Shown: one piece after another, positions 1-12,282 of the stretch
How the letters are laid out: the number at the start of each line of letters is the position of its first letter
How positions within the stretch are numbered: the first letter of the stretch is position 1
Source: Polytrichum commune
Lineage: Eukaryota; Streptophyta; Polytrichopsida; Polytrichales; Polytrichaceae
Assembly: GCA_950295325.1 (NCBI GenBank)
Contig: OX485806.1
Coordinates: 11,162,001-11,226,000 of the forward strand
Length of the DNA stretch: 64,000 nucleotides
Direction: 5' to 3'
The notes under the pieces: generated by a model
Database searches by the model: none
Seen by the model: the letters and a program-made list of their open reading frames with translations, nothing else
What the model was told of the DNA's origin: nothing
Position numbers and translations under genes: made by a program

Positions 1-1239
1 TGAATGAAATAGAAATGTTTAGGAAGGGGTTCTAGAAGAAAAATCAAGGTTTTCGGAAATGGGCCGATTTGAAAGAAGAAGAAAAAATGTCGGCATTTAG
101 GCAAGTTGCCCTAGAGTTTTTATGACAAATTACCGATTGAAAGGTATCTTTCACAGCGGGTAGCCAACCAGACGTATACTTTTTAGGAAATGTTTTAATA
201 TTGTGCTGACTTGGAATTACCATTGCCTTGCTAGTTTGTGGTTTAGGGTTAGTTGCTTGCTGCCGGAGCTTGCATTCCGCAACTTGCATTTTTGTTTTCA
301 TTACGAGTTTTTGAGTGCTTGACTCCTCGAATCACTAAATCGTTGACTAACTGACTTTGTGCCACTCCGACATCTCTTGTTTCACATCTGGAGCTCTTAG
401 CGCACGGAGCCGCCGTCGGAGTCCCCTTGCATCCGGATAGCCATTGTTTGGCCTTCTTGCAAAGTATTCTTCTTGGTTTCATGTGATTTCTTGGTTGCGG
501 TTGAGTATGTTTAGGGTTGCATTTCCCACGACTTCTCTTAGTGTTTTTGAGATCGTACTTTGAGATCTCTAATGCGCAGTTAGTAATCTAAGCACCAGTT
601 TGAAAGAATTGTGCACTACATGCTATGTTGCTTGGTATGTAAGTTGACAATGTATGAGAACGTTGTGGTGGATTTGTGTGATTAGGGTTTTAAATGGAAC
701 AAGAATGTCAAATCAATATTTGTGATTACATCCTTTGTGAAACAACTATAACACAAATGTTGGGAAGCATGTAGAACATTTGTTAACTTTACATGGACCT
801 TTTGTGGTGCTTGTATTTTCTGAAGGCTAAATCCTTAGCCCTAAGCTGGTAGGGGCTTTGCCAAGTTCAACTCTTGGTAAGGATATTATTTAGAGAAAAA
901 AAATAAAGATTGAATGCCAACATTCTTTAATCATGAACGTTTGGAAAGAAAAAAAAAAGAGGAATAAATGATAATGAAACTTGAAGGGGAAAACAAAAGA
1001 GGGAAAAAACATCCACCATCAAAATACAAAACTGGCCCCATTTTAAACATTTAGGAAACTGGATGAATGAAAAAAGAAATGTTGGCTAATTGCCTAAATA
1101 CATTAGGAAATAGGGGATATCAACCAATAAAATTTGCACTCTTTGGGCCCACTTCCGGGTAAAATTTGAAAAATCCGAGCCACCTTCTAGAAGCTAGGAA
1201 ATTATCCATTTTCTCTACAGAACTCCCCAAACTCTACTT
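1..1239. other. AT-rich intergenic stretch
   Basis: No gene, RNA gene or clear repeat seen. Short open frames here have no recognisable domain or splice context. Confidence 0.5.
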
Positions 1240-2110
1240 CACACACGAGCCAAGGGCCATTTCCCAAGAAAGTATCCAAAGGCCAGCCCAAGACACCTCC
1301 AAAATCATGTAGTGTGGTCACGGACCCTCAAGTGTAGTTTGAAGTCACATGTCACCGGGCCCTCAACCACGTGCTATTTCAATGTCCATTCATGCGGGTC
1401 CTCACACATGATAAAATAGAATAAACCAACGATTGTGGGCATCCATAGTGTCATGGTCTCATGGTTTTGTGTTAGGCCTACCTCCAAGAGGCGGTTTTTC
1501 AAAATAATCCAAGTGACCATGAAACATGTTCCATTCGATGCCATGTAGGAATCCATGTAGACTTTACATCCATCTTGCATTCGCATACTCCATTGGCCCC
1601 TCAAGCATAGTGTGAAGCGAACTTGGACCGGCTCCGCCGTTTCCACCAATGAGAGTGCTTGAAGTGTGATGGCCATGGGCTCTCAGTCTAGTGTGTGAAG
1701 TGGCCCTTACCTTGTGACAAGCTTCATTGGAAGTTCATTGCATAAATCTCTAGTTTCAGGAGAGGTATTTCTAAAGTGAAGCATATCAACCATGGGTTCA
1801 GTCCCAAACCCTGAGTTTATGAGAAACAACACAATGTCATCCAAAATACTTAAATTATCGTACTCGAAGAGTGGTGTCAGGCTATTAAAAACCTTCTTTT
1901 TAGCAATGTCCTACTAAGATGGGTGGGCCAAGCTAGCATTGCATTGGCTAGTATGGGAATTATGACAGAGGGTTACATATACATACCCCATTTTAGATCC
2001 TAAAATACTCCTAGAGTTTAAGAGGTGGAAAGAGGAGGTTTCACCCAACTTTCAAAATAGGCTCATGACGAGCTAATGGTTTCATCCCTCTTCAAGGGAC
2101 TGTACATGAT
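1240..2110 (+). repeat. LTR-retroelement-like dispersed repeat, copy 1
   Basis: The left part (about 1240-1740) is a diverged match of 57300-57610. Shared phrases include GAGCCAAGGGCCAT, TAGACTTT-CATCCA and GTGTGTGAAGTG-CCCTTA. The right part (about 1790-2110) matches 63480-63830, with shared phrases TACTA-GATGGGTGG-CCAA, CATACCCCAT and TTTCACCCAACTTT. In the 63.7-kb copy the next bases resemble a tRNA-iMet primer-binding site, so this is probably the tail of a decayed LTR retroelement. No gag or pol reading frame is seen. The element class is inference; the repetition is seen directly. Confidence 0.5.
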
Positions 2111-3190
2111 AACTCTAGTCTCCTTTAGATTTTGATGCAAAATTTAAACATTTGACACACCTAGACGTTGGTCAACCCACCATAAAAATGAATGAAATGC
2201 ATACATAATGGTTCATACATTCTCAATTCCAGCATAAAATGATCTTTTTATCTCTAGTAAGGGTGCCACATGTCACTCGGTGGGTTGGTTGGAACACGTG
2301 AATTAGTTGACGTGGCATGAAAATAAATTTGATTTCAACAAGCATGAAAATGCCTAAACTTACTTGGTCATGTACGATGGTCCAAGTCCATGGGTCCTAC
2401 TGAGTGTACATGAGGGGCTCATCCACACAAAAACACTAAATTTGGAATTTTCACTTGGGTAGGCCATGAAGCTTGATCTACGTTTATAAGTAAAATGAAG
2501 ACTCTTGTATTTTTGATGATACTTATTATGTTTTGTACATACAAATATGGTCAACTGAATATCTACATTGCACAACACAAACTATAATATTTAGTCTTAT
2601 TCAATCAAATTAAGAAGATAATGTCAAGGTTAATTTATGAGTCGATTAAAAATATTATTTTAGTTGATTCATATCAAATCATTTGATTCAATTTTCAAAT
2701 CATCATAAAAATTGCTACACAAAGAAGAGTCGATATTTTTGATGAAAAGAAGTGGTTGCACATTGCTATAGCTTAGAAAATGAACATGTTTTTTTTTGTC
2801 CAATCAAATTGAATCATATATCCTATTTCAAAATAATGAGGAATAAACTAACCAACTGCATTCTTATAAGATTCTTATCACTATATTCGGTAATTGGAGA
2901 CTTTTTCATGATTTTGAGACTACTTTAAGGACATGATTTTCAAATAAAGAACAAGGAAAACACACATATATATTCAATGTAACTTATTATATTAATTCGC
3001 GCGGACAACACTAACCAATTTGGCACAAATACATGTCATCACAATAAGAAATTGGACCAGATATTGAACCATTTGCATTTATTTTGAGATTCTCCAAAGT
3101 CTCTGATTAATCTGATTAACATCCCAAGATGTTGATCCATCCAAAACTCCATGCGATAAGGTTGGACATTTGGGTTGATCCGTCCAAATG
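2111..3190. other. AT-rich intergenic stretch
   Basis: No gene or clear repeat recognised. Confidence 0.5.
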
Positions 3191-4660
3191 CTAAATGAGC
3201 ATCCCTACCTCCCATTTGTCAATTTCATCTATCAAAATTTCCATTGTTGCCATCTTTGCACTCGTTAAGGATACTTCTATTCACAGTTATCATAGCATTA
3301 TTGCAACATTCAATGGAAATTTGGTCGCTAAGAAACATATTATGGACTCCGCAATTCAAACACGTCTTTTGAATATTTTGGAAGTTTCACACGGTTGTGT
3401 TTTTTGGATATCATTCGATGTCTTTGGCTTTCTTCTCGGACTTGCGGTTTGGACAAATTCTCAGAGTCCTATAGCATAAGTTGAGAAGGAGATTTAGGTG
3501 TATTGAATCCTACCCTTGTTTGGTAACATTGAACTATTGGGGGCGGATGTCGCTACCAGCTCTCCGCATCGTAATAAGATTTGGACGAGGAGCATGGTTA
3601 AATGTTAACTCTAAACAAGAGGCTAATTTTGAGTGCAATCGATCAAAACATGACTCTATATTGGCCTCTACCATTTCAGTCATTCTTTTGTAAACTACAT
3701 GATTTTGTTTTTTGGGTAGAAGAAACTTTGGGCATAGATTTGCTTTCTTACACAACAATAGGCTTTGTTTAATTCTCACCATGCTAACACAAATATGCTT
3801 TCTATCCTGCATCCCACGTCAATGTCATTACACACTATCTATCTAAGATCCATCAATACACAAACCATATCTACGTGCCCTCCTCTTCCTAACCCAAATG
3901 TTGCCACAAGCACAACCTTCTTTAAGGACATTCCACCAAATTGCACCACCAAGCTTGCCACCAATGTCCCTGCTGCCAAGCGCCAACCTTATAATCTCAA
4001 CAAAATCTCCACCACCAACCATCAACAAGGATCTAAACAAATATGCATCCTCTCAAACTGTAAAGAAGTTCCGAAAGCTATTCAACAATACTCCTCCCAC
4101 TCACTACGAGATACATTGCCCCTAGTTGCTCCTATACCTAACCCTAACTCAATATCAAATCCAAATCATCAAAGTGGCCCCACATCGAACTCCAAAAAGA
4201 AGCTCACTTCTTACAACCGCAACCTATACAAGCCACCACCAAGATCAACAACACCGGCCCATACCCTTTAAAAATAAATAAAAATAAAAAATCCACGTCT
4301 CAAAAAGACAATCACAACGACGACATAAGAAAGAATCAAAATGCCAAATGGAACAAACAAAACCAACCCCACAACCCATCTCACCAACCTCATCACTCCT
4401 ACCAATAAAACCCATCACACCTTGTCAAGACACCATTCTCCACCCCAGACCTACAAACCACCTCACAACACAACAAGGCATCCCCCAAAACCGAAAACAA
4501 CCAAACAAAAAACAACAAACCAACGCAAACACAACACACACAACCTTAATCCCTACTTGACACCAAAATTGTCATCAGTTGATATGGATTGCCACTCCTT
4601 CCATCCACACACCACCACCCTCCATCACAACAAATACCAACAAAACTAGCAACCTAAACA
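3191..4660 (+). other. Block with an A/C-rich, G-poor strand and overlapping open frames
   Basis: From about 3760 to 4650 the + strand is rich in A and C and very poor in G, most strongly at 4130-4640. Two overlapping frames stay open (3765-4271 and 3898-4125), as does 4341-4649. They translate to Pro/Thr/Asn/His-rich low-complexity sequence with no known domain. Openness is expected when G is rare, because TAG and TGA stops then become rare. The block may be a decayed transposon reading frame (gag or ORF1-like) or simple-sequence drift. No function is assigned. Confidence 0.3.
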
Positions 4661-5589
4661 CGATCACCAAGGACCATGATAAAGATGTGCACTTGCCACT
4701 CCCATGCACCCTCACCATCACTGCAAACATCAGGGGCTTTTATGCTTAGTACAACCTCATGCCCCAAGCAATCAAACATTAAAACATTCATGTGATGAAA
4801 TCCATACAATTGAATCAAAATGATGTGTGCATTCATGTACTCACCATAGAACTACCAAACACTTGGTATTGATTTCTTTAATGGAAAACTTTACATGAAG
4901 CTAAATACATGGGAATGCTTGGTCCACCTTAAAAACCTAACTCTATGCTACACCTAATTGCCCTAGAGCCAATACCTTGACGAAGTGGAACCTAAATGTC
5001 AATCTCAGCGGATGGTATGGCCGCCTTCAATAGCTGCAAAAAGCAACCATAACAAATAGTCAAAACGGAGGCGGATGAGAATAAAAGACACAACATTGAC
5101 AAGGGATGCGGCTTCGGACTCAGATGCTCTTGGAGAGTTGGCGAAGGAAATGAACTAGTGCAACAAAATGGGAACGGGGTAGATCTACATTGGAAACCCG
5201 AAAACATGGTAAAACCATGCAACAACTTTAAGCCCAAAGTGCCCAGACTTTGACCCCTAATTATGTTTTAGGTCTTTAGGGAAGTCAAATGTAGCCCAAG
5301 ATATAAAACCCAGGTAAAACCTTGAGTACATTATGGCATCCCAAGAGTTTAAGGACAACTTCATTCGACAAAGGTATAAGTACTTGTTGTTGAAACAAAA
5401 GAACAATAAAAAGGAAATTAAGAGGAAGATGAAAACAAAAAGAGGAATAGAGTTACCCGGGAACTTCCTCAAAGAGGAAAAAGACTGTGGTGGTTTGATC
5501 CTTCTTTGAGAAAACGTTCTATTAAGAGTTAGAAAACATTGCAACAGAATTTTCATTCAGAAAACTTTCATCTTGTTTACTTTGCAAAT
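4661..5589. other. Intergenic, no recognised gene
   Basis: No gene recognised. The end of the stretch (5356-5590) already shows degraded pieces of the repeat unit that forms the array to its right. Confidence 0.4.
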
Positions 5590-6300
5590 AACTCTAATGT
5601 GTGTATGTAACTCAAAGAAGAAGTTGTACTTTGATATGTGACAGTCGATGACCCAATGGAGGCAGATTCACTTGGTGAAACATAAGACCAAAGGATCATT
5701 GGAAATTAGGAGTGAGATGAAAATAAAATGTGGAACATGTTACTTATATAACTTGGAGAAGAAGTTGAAATTTGATATAGAGTCGCGGAGGAAGAATAGG
5801 TTAACTCGATGAAACACAGAACAATGGAACAAAGGAAAGTGAATTGGAAGTGAGATGAAAACAAAAAGAGGAACATGTTACTTACGTGACTCGGAGAAGA
5901 GGAAATTATTGTATATGAGCATACTTCTTAGTAATCCAATATAAAGGCCATGAAATAGAGGTTACCATCTGAAGTTTATTTGATATTCAAATAAACTTCA
6001 AAGACCCCATAGTAGTCTACTGGAGATCATTTGAAGTGAATCGGAGACAAACCTATAGGGGGGGGGGGTCAAGTTGTTATGTTGGATGGATGAGAGGTAT
6101 GCTCGTATGTAATAATTCCCTCTTTCATGTGACTTGGAAAAGAAGATGAAATTTGATACAAAGCCGAGGGAGGCAAACTAACTTTGTGAAACTTAAGAAC
6201 AAATGAAAGAAAGAAAAATAGGAGGAAGATGAAATATAAAAAAAAGAGGAACATTGTACTTCTCATTGTGGCTCTTAGAGGAAGTTGAAATTTGATGATA
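5590..6300. repeat. Degenerate tandem array, unit about 145 bp
   Basis: The phrase GAAGAAGTTGAAATTTGATA, or a near version, recurs near 5612, 5758, 5895, 6137 and 6277. Between these lie similar phrases: GGTTAACTCGATGAAAC, GTGAGATGAAAACAAAA and GAGGAACATGTTACTTA. One more unit sits at 6860-7030, and a distant relative at 8810-8940. On the - strand some units contain donor-like CCGAGTCAC|GTAAGTAAC. The source sequence may therefore have been an exon end plus the start of an intron. No long reading frame persists. Confidence 0.6.
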
Positions 6301-6840
6301 GCACATTGTTTAGGGTATTTAGTGTCATGAACACTACTTGCAAAGGGCCTAAACTAGATGCCTAGAGGTCTCAAAGAGTCATGTATGCTAATTGCCAATA
6401 TTGTACTATTCGCAAAAATAAATAACTTTTTGAAGTCAGTAATCATTCACATCATGACGTTTGGTGTAACACATTGGGATACTTGAGATGATAGTTTTGT
6501 ATTTTAGTATGCAAGAGGCATATATTATTGAGCAGACTAATGGCATGTGTCATGTGTTTACATTTTAGTGTGCATGCATGTGTCATGTGTCATTAAGCAT
6601 ACTAACACCAAATATCATTTGTGTATGCTTTAGTCAACTTGTAGAGCATTGTGTAACACAGGCATTCACCTCATAACAATATTGACCACCCTCATGCAAA
6701 AAATGTAGTACATACACTTGAACACCAAGTGTCATGAGGTGATACTAATGATGCAGTTGTTGGTCATTAGTGTAACCTAGCATACACCTTAAAATACGGT
6801 AAATGAGACCAATACACATATGACACTAAATACCATAAAT
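6301..6840. mobile_element. MITE-like element with TTTAGTGTCAT inverted ends
   Basis: The left end near 6308 reads GTATTTAGTGTCAT. The right end near 6813 reads ATGACACTAAATACC followed by ATAAATGGTGTAG. These are inverted repeats of about 22-26 bp with a few mismatches. The same terminal sequence is found at 39858-40062, 46329-46450, 62829-62880 and 63275-63408. There is no transposase frame inside, so the element is non-autonomous. Confidence 0.45.
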
Positions 6841-7022
6841 GGTGTAGTACAACCAAAAAAGGCATATTAACTCGGCGAAACATACTAGGAACGAAAGAAC
6901 AAAGGCCATAAAATTAGGAGGGAGATGAACAAAGAAAGTGGAACATGCTGCCTATGTGGCCATACAATACAAAAACACACTACTTATGTAAGTACTTGGC
7001 AGAGAAGAAGTTGAAATTTGAT

Positions 7023-7133
7023 ATAGTAGAGACGACCCTAAACTATCAGATGACAGTGGAGAGGTACCCAAAACCAAATGAAGCGGTTGGCAATTCGAAT
7101 CCATATGATATATTGGCTTTTCAATTAGATTAG
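7023..7133 (+). repeat. Dispersed repeat paired with 56300-56410
   Basis: The phrases GACGACCCTAAACTA, GTGGAGAG-TACCCAAA and AGAT(T)-GGC line up with 56303-56410. In one frame both translate to TTLNY-M-VERYP. The match is seen directly. The family is not named: the GGTTCGATTC in the other copy resembles a tRNA B box, so a SINE-type origin is possible but unproven. Confidence 0.45.
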
Positions 7134-8618
7134 CAACTACATGCACCAAAACTCGAAAAAATCACACTCCATAAAAACCCACATCAACAACTCATAAAGA
7201 AACAAACACTTCATTGCCAATTACACCTATATACAAATAGAAGTTCAAATGGTATGGAAGCAACCTCCCCCACTTGACGCCGACCTAGCTGCAACTAAGA
7301 ATGTTTGTGGCCTCCATAACACCTTCAACCTCTTGACACCATCGTTGTTGACCTTAAATACAATCCATTGCCCGTCCTTTGACTTCTATAGCTAGGTCCT
7401 CCCCAGCTGGGGTGAAACAACCTGTACCTTGGAGGCAAGGGTTTAGGCATCCAACAAGGAACGAGTATATGGGTTGGTCCTGCCCAAATCGGTCCTCCCC
7501 CAACCCCACTTCAACTCCGTAAAAACTCCCCCCCCCCCCCCCACACACACATGCATTGCTTCATCTAAGAATTCCACGGTGCCCCAGGTCAACCAATACA
7601 CACTACTCTACTTGCCCCGACTGTGAAATCTTCTCTCTATTGAACATAAAAACTAGCAAGGTGGTTGCGCGCAGTGTATATGTTTGACAAAGTTTTTGCA
7701 AGTTTTTCTCTTTTGACACGCAAAAACTCGCACAAAAAAAATGCATGTCAATTGACATGCACAATCTAGAAATTGACACGTACTATGACTTCTGAGAAAA
7801 AAAACCACACGTCAATTGACACACTAGAAATTGAAATGACACGTATGACTTGAGTACTGTAAAGTGCAGCTCAAGTATCCGGAAAACATAACCCATAACA
7901 GTTGGAGAACTTCCTACACTCACTCACATACTTAAGTTCAACTTTGCTCTTGCAATTTCCTTTGTGACCGGGAGCTAAGACGGTGATCGGAGAGCGAGAC
8001 TAACTAGGATCATGGCGAGGCAAATGTTTGTATCACCGTGGTGCTTGCACATCCTCCACTCCATATGAGTTTTTTCTTGATTCCAACCAATGTGAGTTTT
8101 TCTTGCTTTCAACCAAAGTTGTTTTGAGCAATTCCCTTTGAATCGCAAAGCTCCCTTGTTGAAAGCATTTGAATCCCTTTAAGCTTTCTTGGAGCTGGAG
8201 AGGCTTCTTATTGCAAAAATGACGCAGAAGTGGCACGAAGATCAACGCATGCTTTCGGTTAGGATTGATTGTAGCGCACTTTGTTCCAGAGTGAATTGTT
8301 TTGTTGGGATAATTAACGTGTAATTATGAAGTTGTGATTGTGTGGTTGCTTTCCACTTCCCCTGCCTCTCTGGAAACATACGCTTGATTGATAGTTTTTT
8401 TTTTTTTTGTTACAAATCAAGTTTGTTTTTTATTATTCAAAATATTAGTTTTCTAAAATATTGTGTAAGCCAAAAATCGAGGTGACATTTTGGAATAAAA
8501 TGTAGATGTCAATTGACATTCATTTTTGTTTTTGAAAACATCACGTGACACTTTGGATTTGAGGTTGAACGTCACATGAAATTTGTCAAACATACACACT
8601 GGTTGCGCGCCTCCATAA
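7134..8618. other. Intergenic with an 18-bp perfect palindrome
   Basis: No gene recognised. At 7743-7760 lies a perfect 18-bp palindrome centred on CAATTG. The core TGTCAATTGACA recurs in part at 7805-7820 and near 8507. The part at 7240-7540 is C-rich with an open frame on the - strand of no recognised family. It ends in a poly-C tract near 7529-7542. Confidence 0.4.
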
Positions 8619-8759
8619 CATTATTCAAATCCATAACAATGTTGTGTGGGACTGACAATATTCCACAGAATATTCCCACAACCAGTCCGAATATGGGGTG
8701 TATTCCATGGAATATTATCAGTCCCACAGAACAGAACACTGTTATGGATCTGAATAATG
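8619..8759. mobile_element. Short inverted-repeat element (MITE), about 141 bp
   Basis: The left arm starts CATTATTCAAATCCATAACA. The right arm ends in its reverse complement with a few changes (TGTTATGGATCTGAATAATG). Farther in, TGTGGGACTGACAATATTCC pairs with GGAATATTATCAGTCCCACA. The arms run about 55 bp and nearly meet, so the element folds into a hairpin. No coding sequence is present. Confidence 0.65.
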
Positions 8760-8899
8760 GTATGTCCTGTGTTCCAAAAAAGAGGGAGCTTTGATACAGT
8801 GGTGCAGTCGACAGAGGCAGATTAAACGAAGGAGTACCAAGGAACGAAGGAGAAGGAAAGAAATTTAGGAGGAGGAGGAGGATGTTGAAAACAGAGAGA

Positions 8900-9960
8900 G
8901 ATGGAGGAAAATGTTTTGTTTTTACCTCACTCGGAGACGAAGTTCTGCCAAGCGGGCCGATCGACACGGTGAAGCTGTTAGGAAGGACCAAGCTGGGAAG
9001 GTTCGCCACCGCTCGGCTGTTCCGAGTGCCGGATTTAGCATCGCTGGGGTGGTAACCTTTTGCACCGAATTCGGATCCATCAGTCACCGGCCAATGGGAG
9101 GAATCCTGCTCCGGATTCTAGGATCCCCCCCGGAGTTTCGATCGGGCAGAACAGAACAACTCGACACATTTAGACGAGGAAACCCTTGCACCTGCACCTT
9201 CTTTTAAAAGCGTTCATGGACCTAGGCTGTGATTCCGACATGCACTCCTTCCCTGCAGCTGAGTCGATCCTTCATATTGTGCCTTTTTGGAGCCAAAGCA
9301 AAACATAAAGCATATGTGAGGGGGAAAAACGCATCAATAAACTCAAGAAAAGTACATAGTAGTGGTAGTCACGTCGTCTTAGCATTACTTTTGCTGTGCG
9401 ATCTGGAAGTGCCTCTGAACGTAGAAGTTCATCAGATTCACATTGCCATCCATGTTATTACAGAGCTCACGTCCATAAAAGATAACTCCCTCTTCTTGTT
9501 GTTTCCTCGCCGTGTGCTTCCGGAGGACTTTCGTGGAGCATTCGGTCGATGAAAACGACTCCCGTTTCGAGAAGTGAGCGTCTGACGTGGAGCTCATCGA
9601 CATGTGTTGATGTTGTTGTTGTTGTTAGGCAAGAAGACGTCATTGCGTCCGATCACCTTCAGGACTCGGAGCTCCAACAATCTGAAGTTCATTGTGAGTT
9701 CCCGAGATTTCGTTCAACTTCATGTACTGTCCGTCGTTCACGATGCATCTAGACATTGAGCTATATTGGCAGGAAGTAAGCACTCGCAGGCTGAGTCCAC
9801 TTTCAGATTGCTAAGACGATGTGGCATTCGAGCTTCTTTTCTCAAATTCATCAGACGCAGCTATGGCATAGCTTTAGCTTCGACTCGGGGTTCTAGGGTC
9901 AGCGCCCTCTTGAAGGATACGCTAAAGTTGAGCATACATGTCTCACACTAATGCTCCGCC
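8900..9960 (-). other. GC-richer segment with an uncertain minus-strand exon candidate
   Basis: This segment has higher GC and less repeat content than its surroundings. On the - strand a frame from about 9087 is open to a donor-like site at CCGAGTGAG|GTAAAAAC near 8926, and includes NLPSLVLPNSFTVSIGPLG. Farther up, at 9700-9600, MNFRLLELRVLKVIGRND looks loosely leucine-rich-repeat-like, and RLSNLKVDSACECLLPANIA lies near 9800. The pieces are separated by stops. It could be a decayed LRR-type gene, but I cannot confirm a family and no complete gene model closes. Confidence 0.2.
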
Positions 9961-10596
9961 TCTGTACTATTTGTTCTAAAGCCTCCGTCTCTTTTCGTAC
10001 TCTGTTTCTTGACTGGTTGAGACAGAGAGTGATCTCCAATCTCTTCTGTTTGCCCTTGTTATACGAGGCCTTATTGAGGAAGCCGTTAATATTTTTTTAT
10101 ATGTTCATCTCCTAGCGGTCCGAAGCCTTCGACTAAGACTTCGAACCGTTGGTGGGGGGGGGGGCGCGGTTGTGCGGATCTGTCTGTCTCGAAAGACTTC
10201 GAATGTATGTTGAAACTCCAAACTTCGTTGTACCTTTTGAAAGTAGTAAAACCTAGGGTTAGCGTGTTTAGTTGGAAATGCTTTTAAATTTCTGTGGCAT
10301 CGCTATTTGGTAAGTACTCTCGAGTGCATTCGCATCCAATGAGAATTACGCATCCATTGGCGTAAGGGAATTGCTTGCAAGAACTAACGTATTTCAATTG
10401 ACAAGATTCTGGTAAAGTTCTCTACAAACAGAGTTCCGACTAGGTTATACGGGCTTGTAGTCACATTTTTCGCAAGCCTGGTGAGCTTTAGTGTGCTTAA
10501 AGAGTGAGTAGAGAAGCTAATCTTTGTTGCAAAACACGAGCATAATAATAGTTGTTGCGTTTTTTTTCTCTTCGTTTTTCAGAAGTCACACCAATC
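9961..10596 (+). other. 5' flank of the phytocyanin gene
   Basis: No coding sequence is recognised. A T-rich tract followed by TTTTTCAG at 10573-10581, just before the start codon, looks like a splice acceptor. The 5' UTR may therefore carry an intron. A poly-G run lies near 10144-10154. Confidence 0.3.
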
Positions 10597-12282
10597 ATGA
10601 TTCCAAGAATGAAGAATATGACTTCACAATCATGCAGCAGAGCATTTGTTCCTTCCATAATTCGGCTGGCGGCAATTCTAGGATTGTGCATAAACATGGG
10701 AATGCATGTCCAAGCTGAAACAGCGAGGCAATACATTGTAGGGAGTGGTTACATAAATGGTTCCTTGTGGATCAACACTTTGAATGGAGCTGTGAATGCA
10801 ACCGCCCTGGAGAATGCATACAAGAACTGGTCAGATTCTGTGAATGTCACTGTGGGAGATTCGCTAAGTATGTCCCTCTCTTCAATCTTCAGAAGTTTCA
10901 CATTCGATCTTGTACAATATTAATTCTGTTTGAACTAGATGTTTCTGAACGAGCAATCGTTTCCCCTGGATGCTTTTATAATGTTTCAGTCAAGTGGATA
11001 CTTACAGTTTGTTCTATTTTCTGAACAGTTTTCAATTACGAAAGAGGTGCACACACGGTGTACATTGTGAAGACCTTAGATGAATATACCAGCTGCTCAA
11101 TAGGCAGCAATGCCTTGCAAGTGACTGATGGAAGCCCCACTACTGTAAGTTTTTTGATCTCCTTCATCGTCATTGGCAAATCTGAAGAATAGAGTGGTTA
11201 TGTGGAGTGCCACCAGCCTTGTACTTGGTTTTTTTCCTATGGATTCCATTGGTGTCTGTTTGACCCAGGGTGAGGAAACTCCAGAAGAGTTCTTAATGTT
11301 GATGATGCTCTTGATTTGTAACTTTCTTCTCTGCTCATAGTGGTGTAAAATTGGTCATATAAATGAATTGTTCTTTCAATGCTTGACTGCACAGTACACG
11401 GTGAAAGAATCAGACTCGCCAACACTCTACTTTGCGTGCAACATTGTCGGACACTGCCTACAGGGCCAGAAAGTGGCCATAAATATTCCTGCTGTAAGTT
11501 CTCCAGCTTTTTTTTTTTTTGGTTCTCTCCCCTCTATCCACTTAGGAATTTTCTTCTGTTTTCATCTCACATGATAACGTATGTGGGGTGTTATTCGGTT
11601 TGTTTTTCATGTTCTTTAACTTCTATTGATTATTTGCACAACGAAACTCGTGTTGTATGAGCAAGTCTATGATGAAACATCAACAAAACCGGTTTAAAAA
11701 TTGGGCCTCCGCTGATTTAGTTATGGTTATTGGAAGTGTATGTTTGTTGATTCTTAACTGAATTCATAAGTCCTCCAATTGTGTTCAATATTCAGTGTGG
11801 AGTAGTTAATAAAAAGTGACGATGTAGTTTAATCTCTCTTAAATATGCGTCTTTATGGTGTTTGTTCTTTGATCCTCATCTGACCATGCAGTTACGATGA
11901 GCAACATCTCCCTTTGAAAGTTTTGGTTAAAGCTGAAAGTAACAACAGGGACAGTCCATATTTGAAGAACCAATTAGGAAGGACTTAATTTGTTTATAAC
12001 TTAAATGTGTCAGCTAGTTGCAGAACTTAAGATCATGGCGATCATGGGGATGGAGACATATTTGATGCCCCAATATTTTTGTCTCATTATACTGTTTTGA
12101 GCCTGTCAATATGAGAAATCTATGTGTCTCGATAAACACAAAAATAATGACATCACTGTATTGTGTTACAGACCAACACAACGAAGAACGCTGGAGATCA
12201 TTTGGAAGTCAATGCCGGCGTGATGTTTACCCTTCTTGCTGCCTCTTCCTACCTGATTCTTCTTTCTCAATTGGCGATTTAG
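10597..12282 (+). CDS. Phytocyanin, stellacyanin-like blue copper protein, probably GPI-anchored
   Basis: Four exons: 10597-10867, 11029-11144, 11395-11493 and 12172-12282 (597 nt, 198 aa). All introns are GT-AG and phases agree. Residues 1-40 form a signal peptide with a hydrophobic core at 19-36 and likely cleavage after HVQA. The cupredoxin domain covers about 42-162. Type-1 copper ligands can be read as His99 (in ERGAHTVYIV), Cys144, His149 and Gln154 (spacing C-x4-H-x4-Q). A Gln axial ligand is the stellacyanin type. Cys113 and Cys150 fit the conserved disulfide. The motifs NGS, NAT, NWS and NVT are possible N-glycosylation sites. The C-terminus (179-198) is hydrophobic after small residues (NAG), as for a GPI signal. 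The family binds copper at the cell surface and is tied to redox and wall processes; the specific role here is unknown. There is almost no Pro-rich linker. Met5 or Met8 could also be the start. Confidence 0.92.

Noticed and set aside
3195-3693. Two consecutive plus-strand open frames (94 and 70 aa)
   Set aside because: No domain, no homologous copy, and no splice signals joining them.
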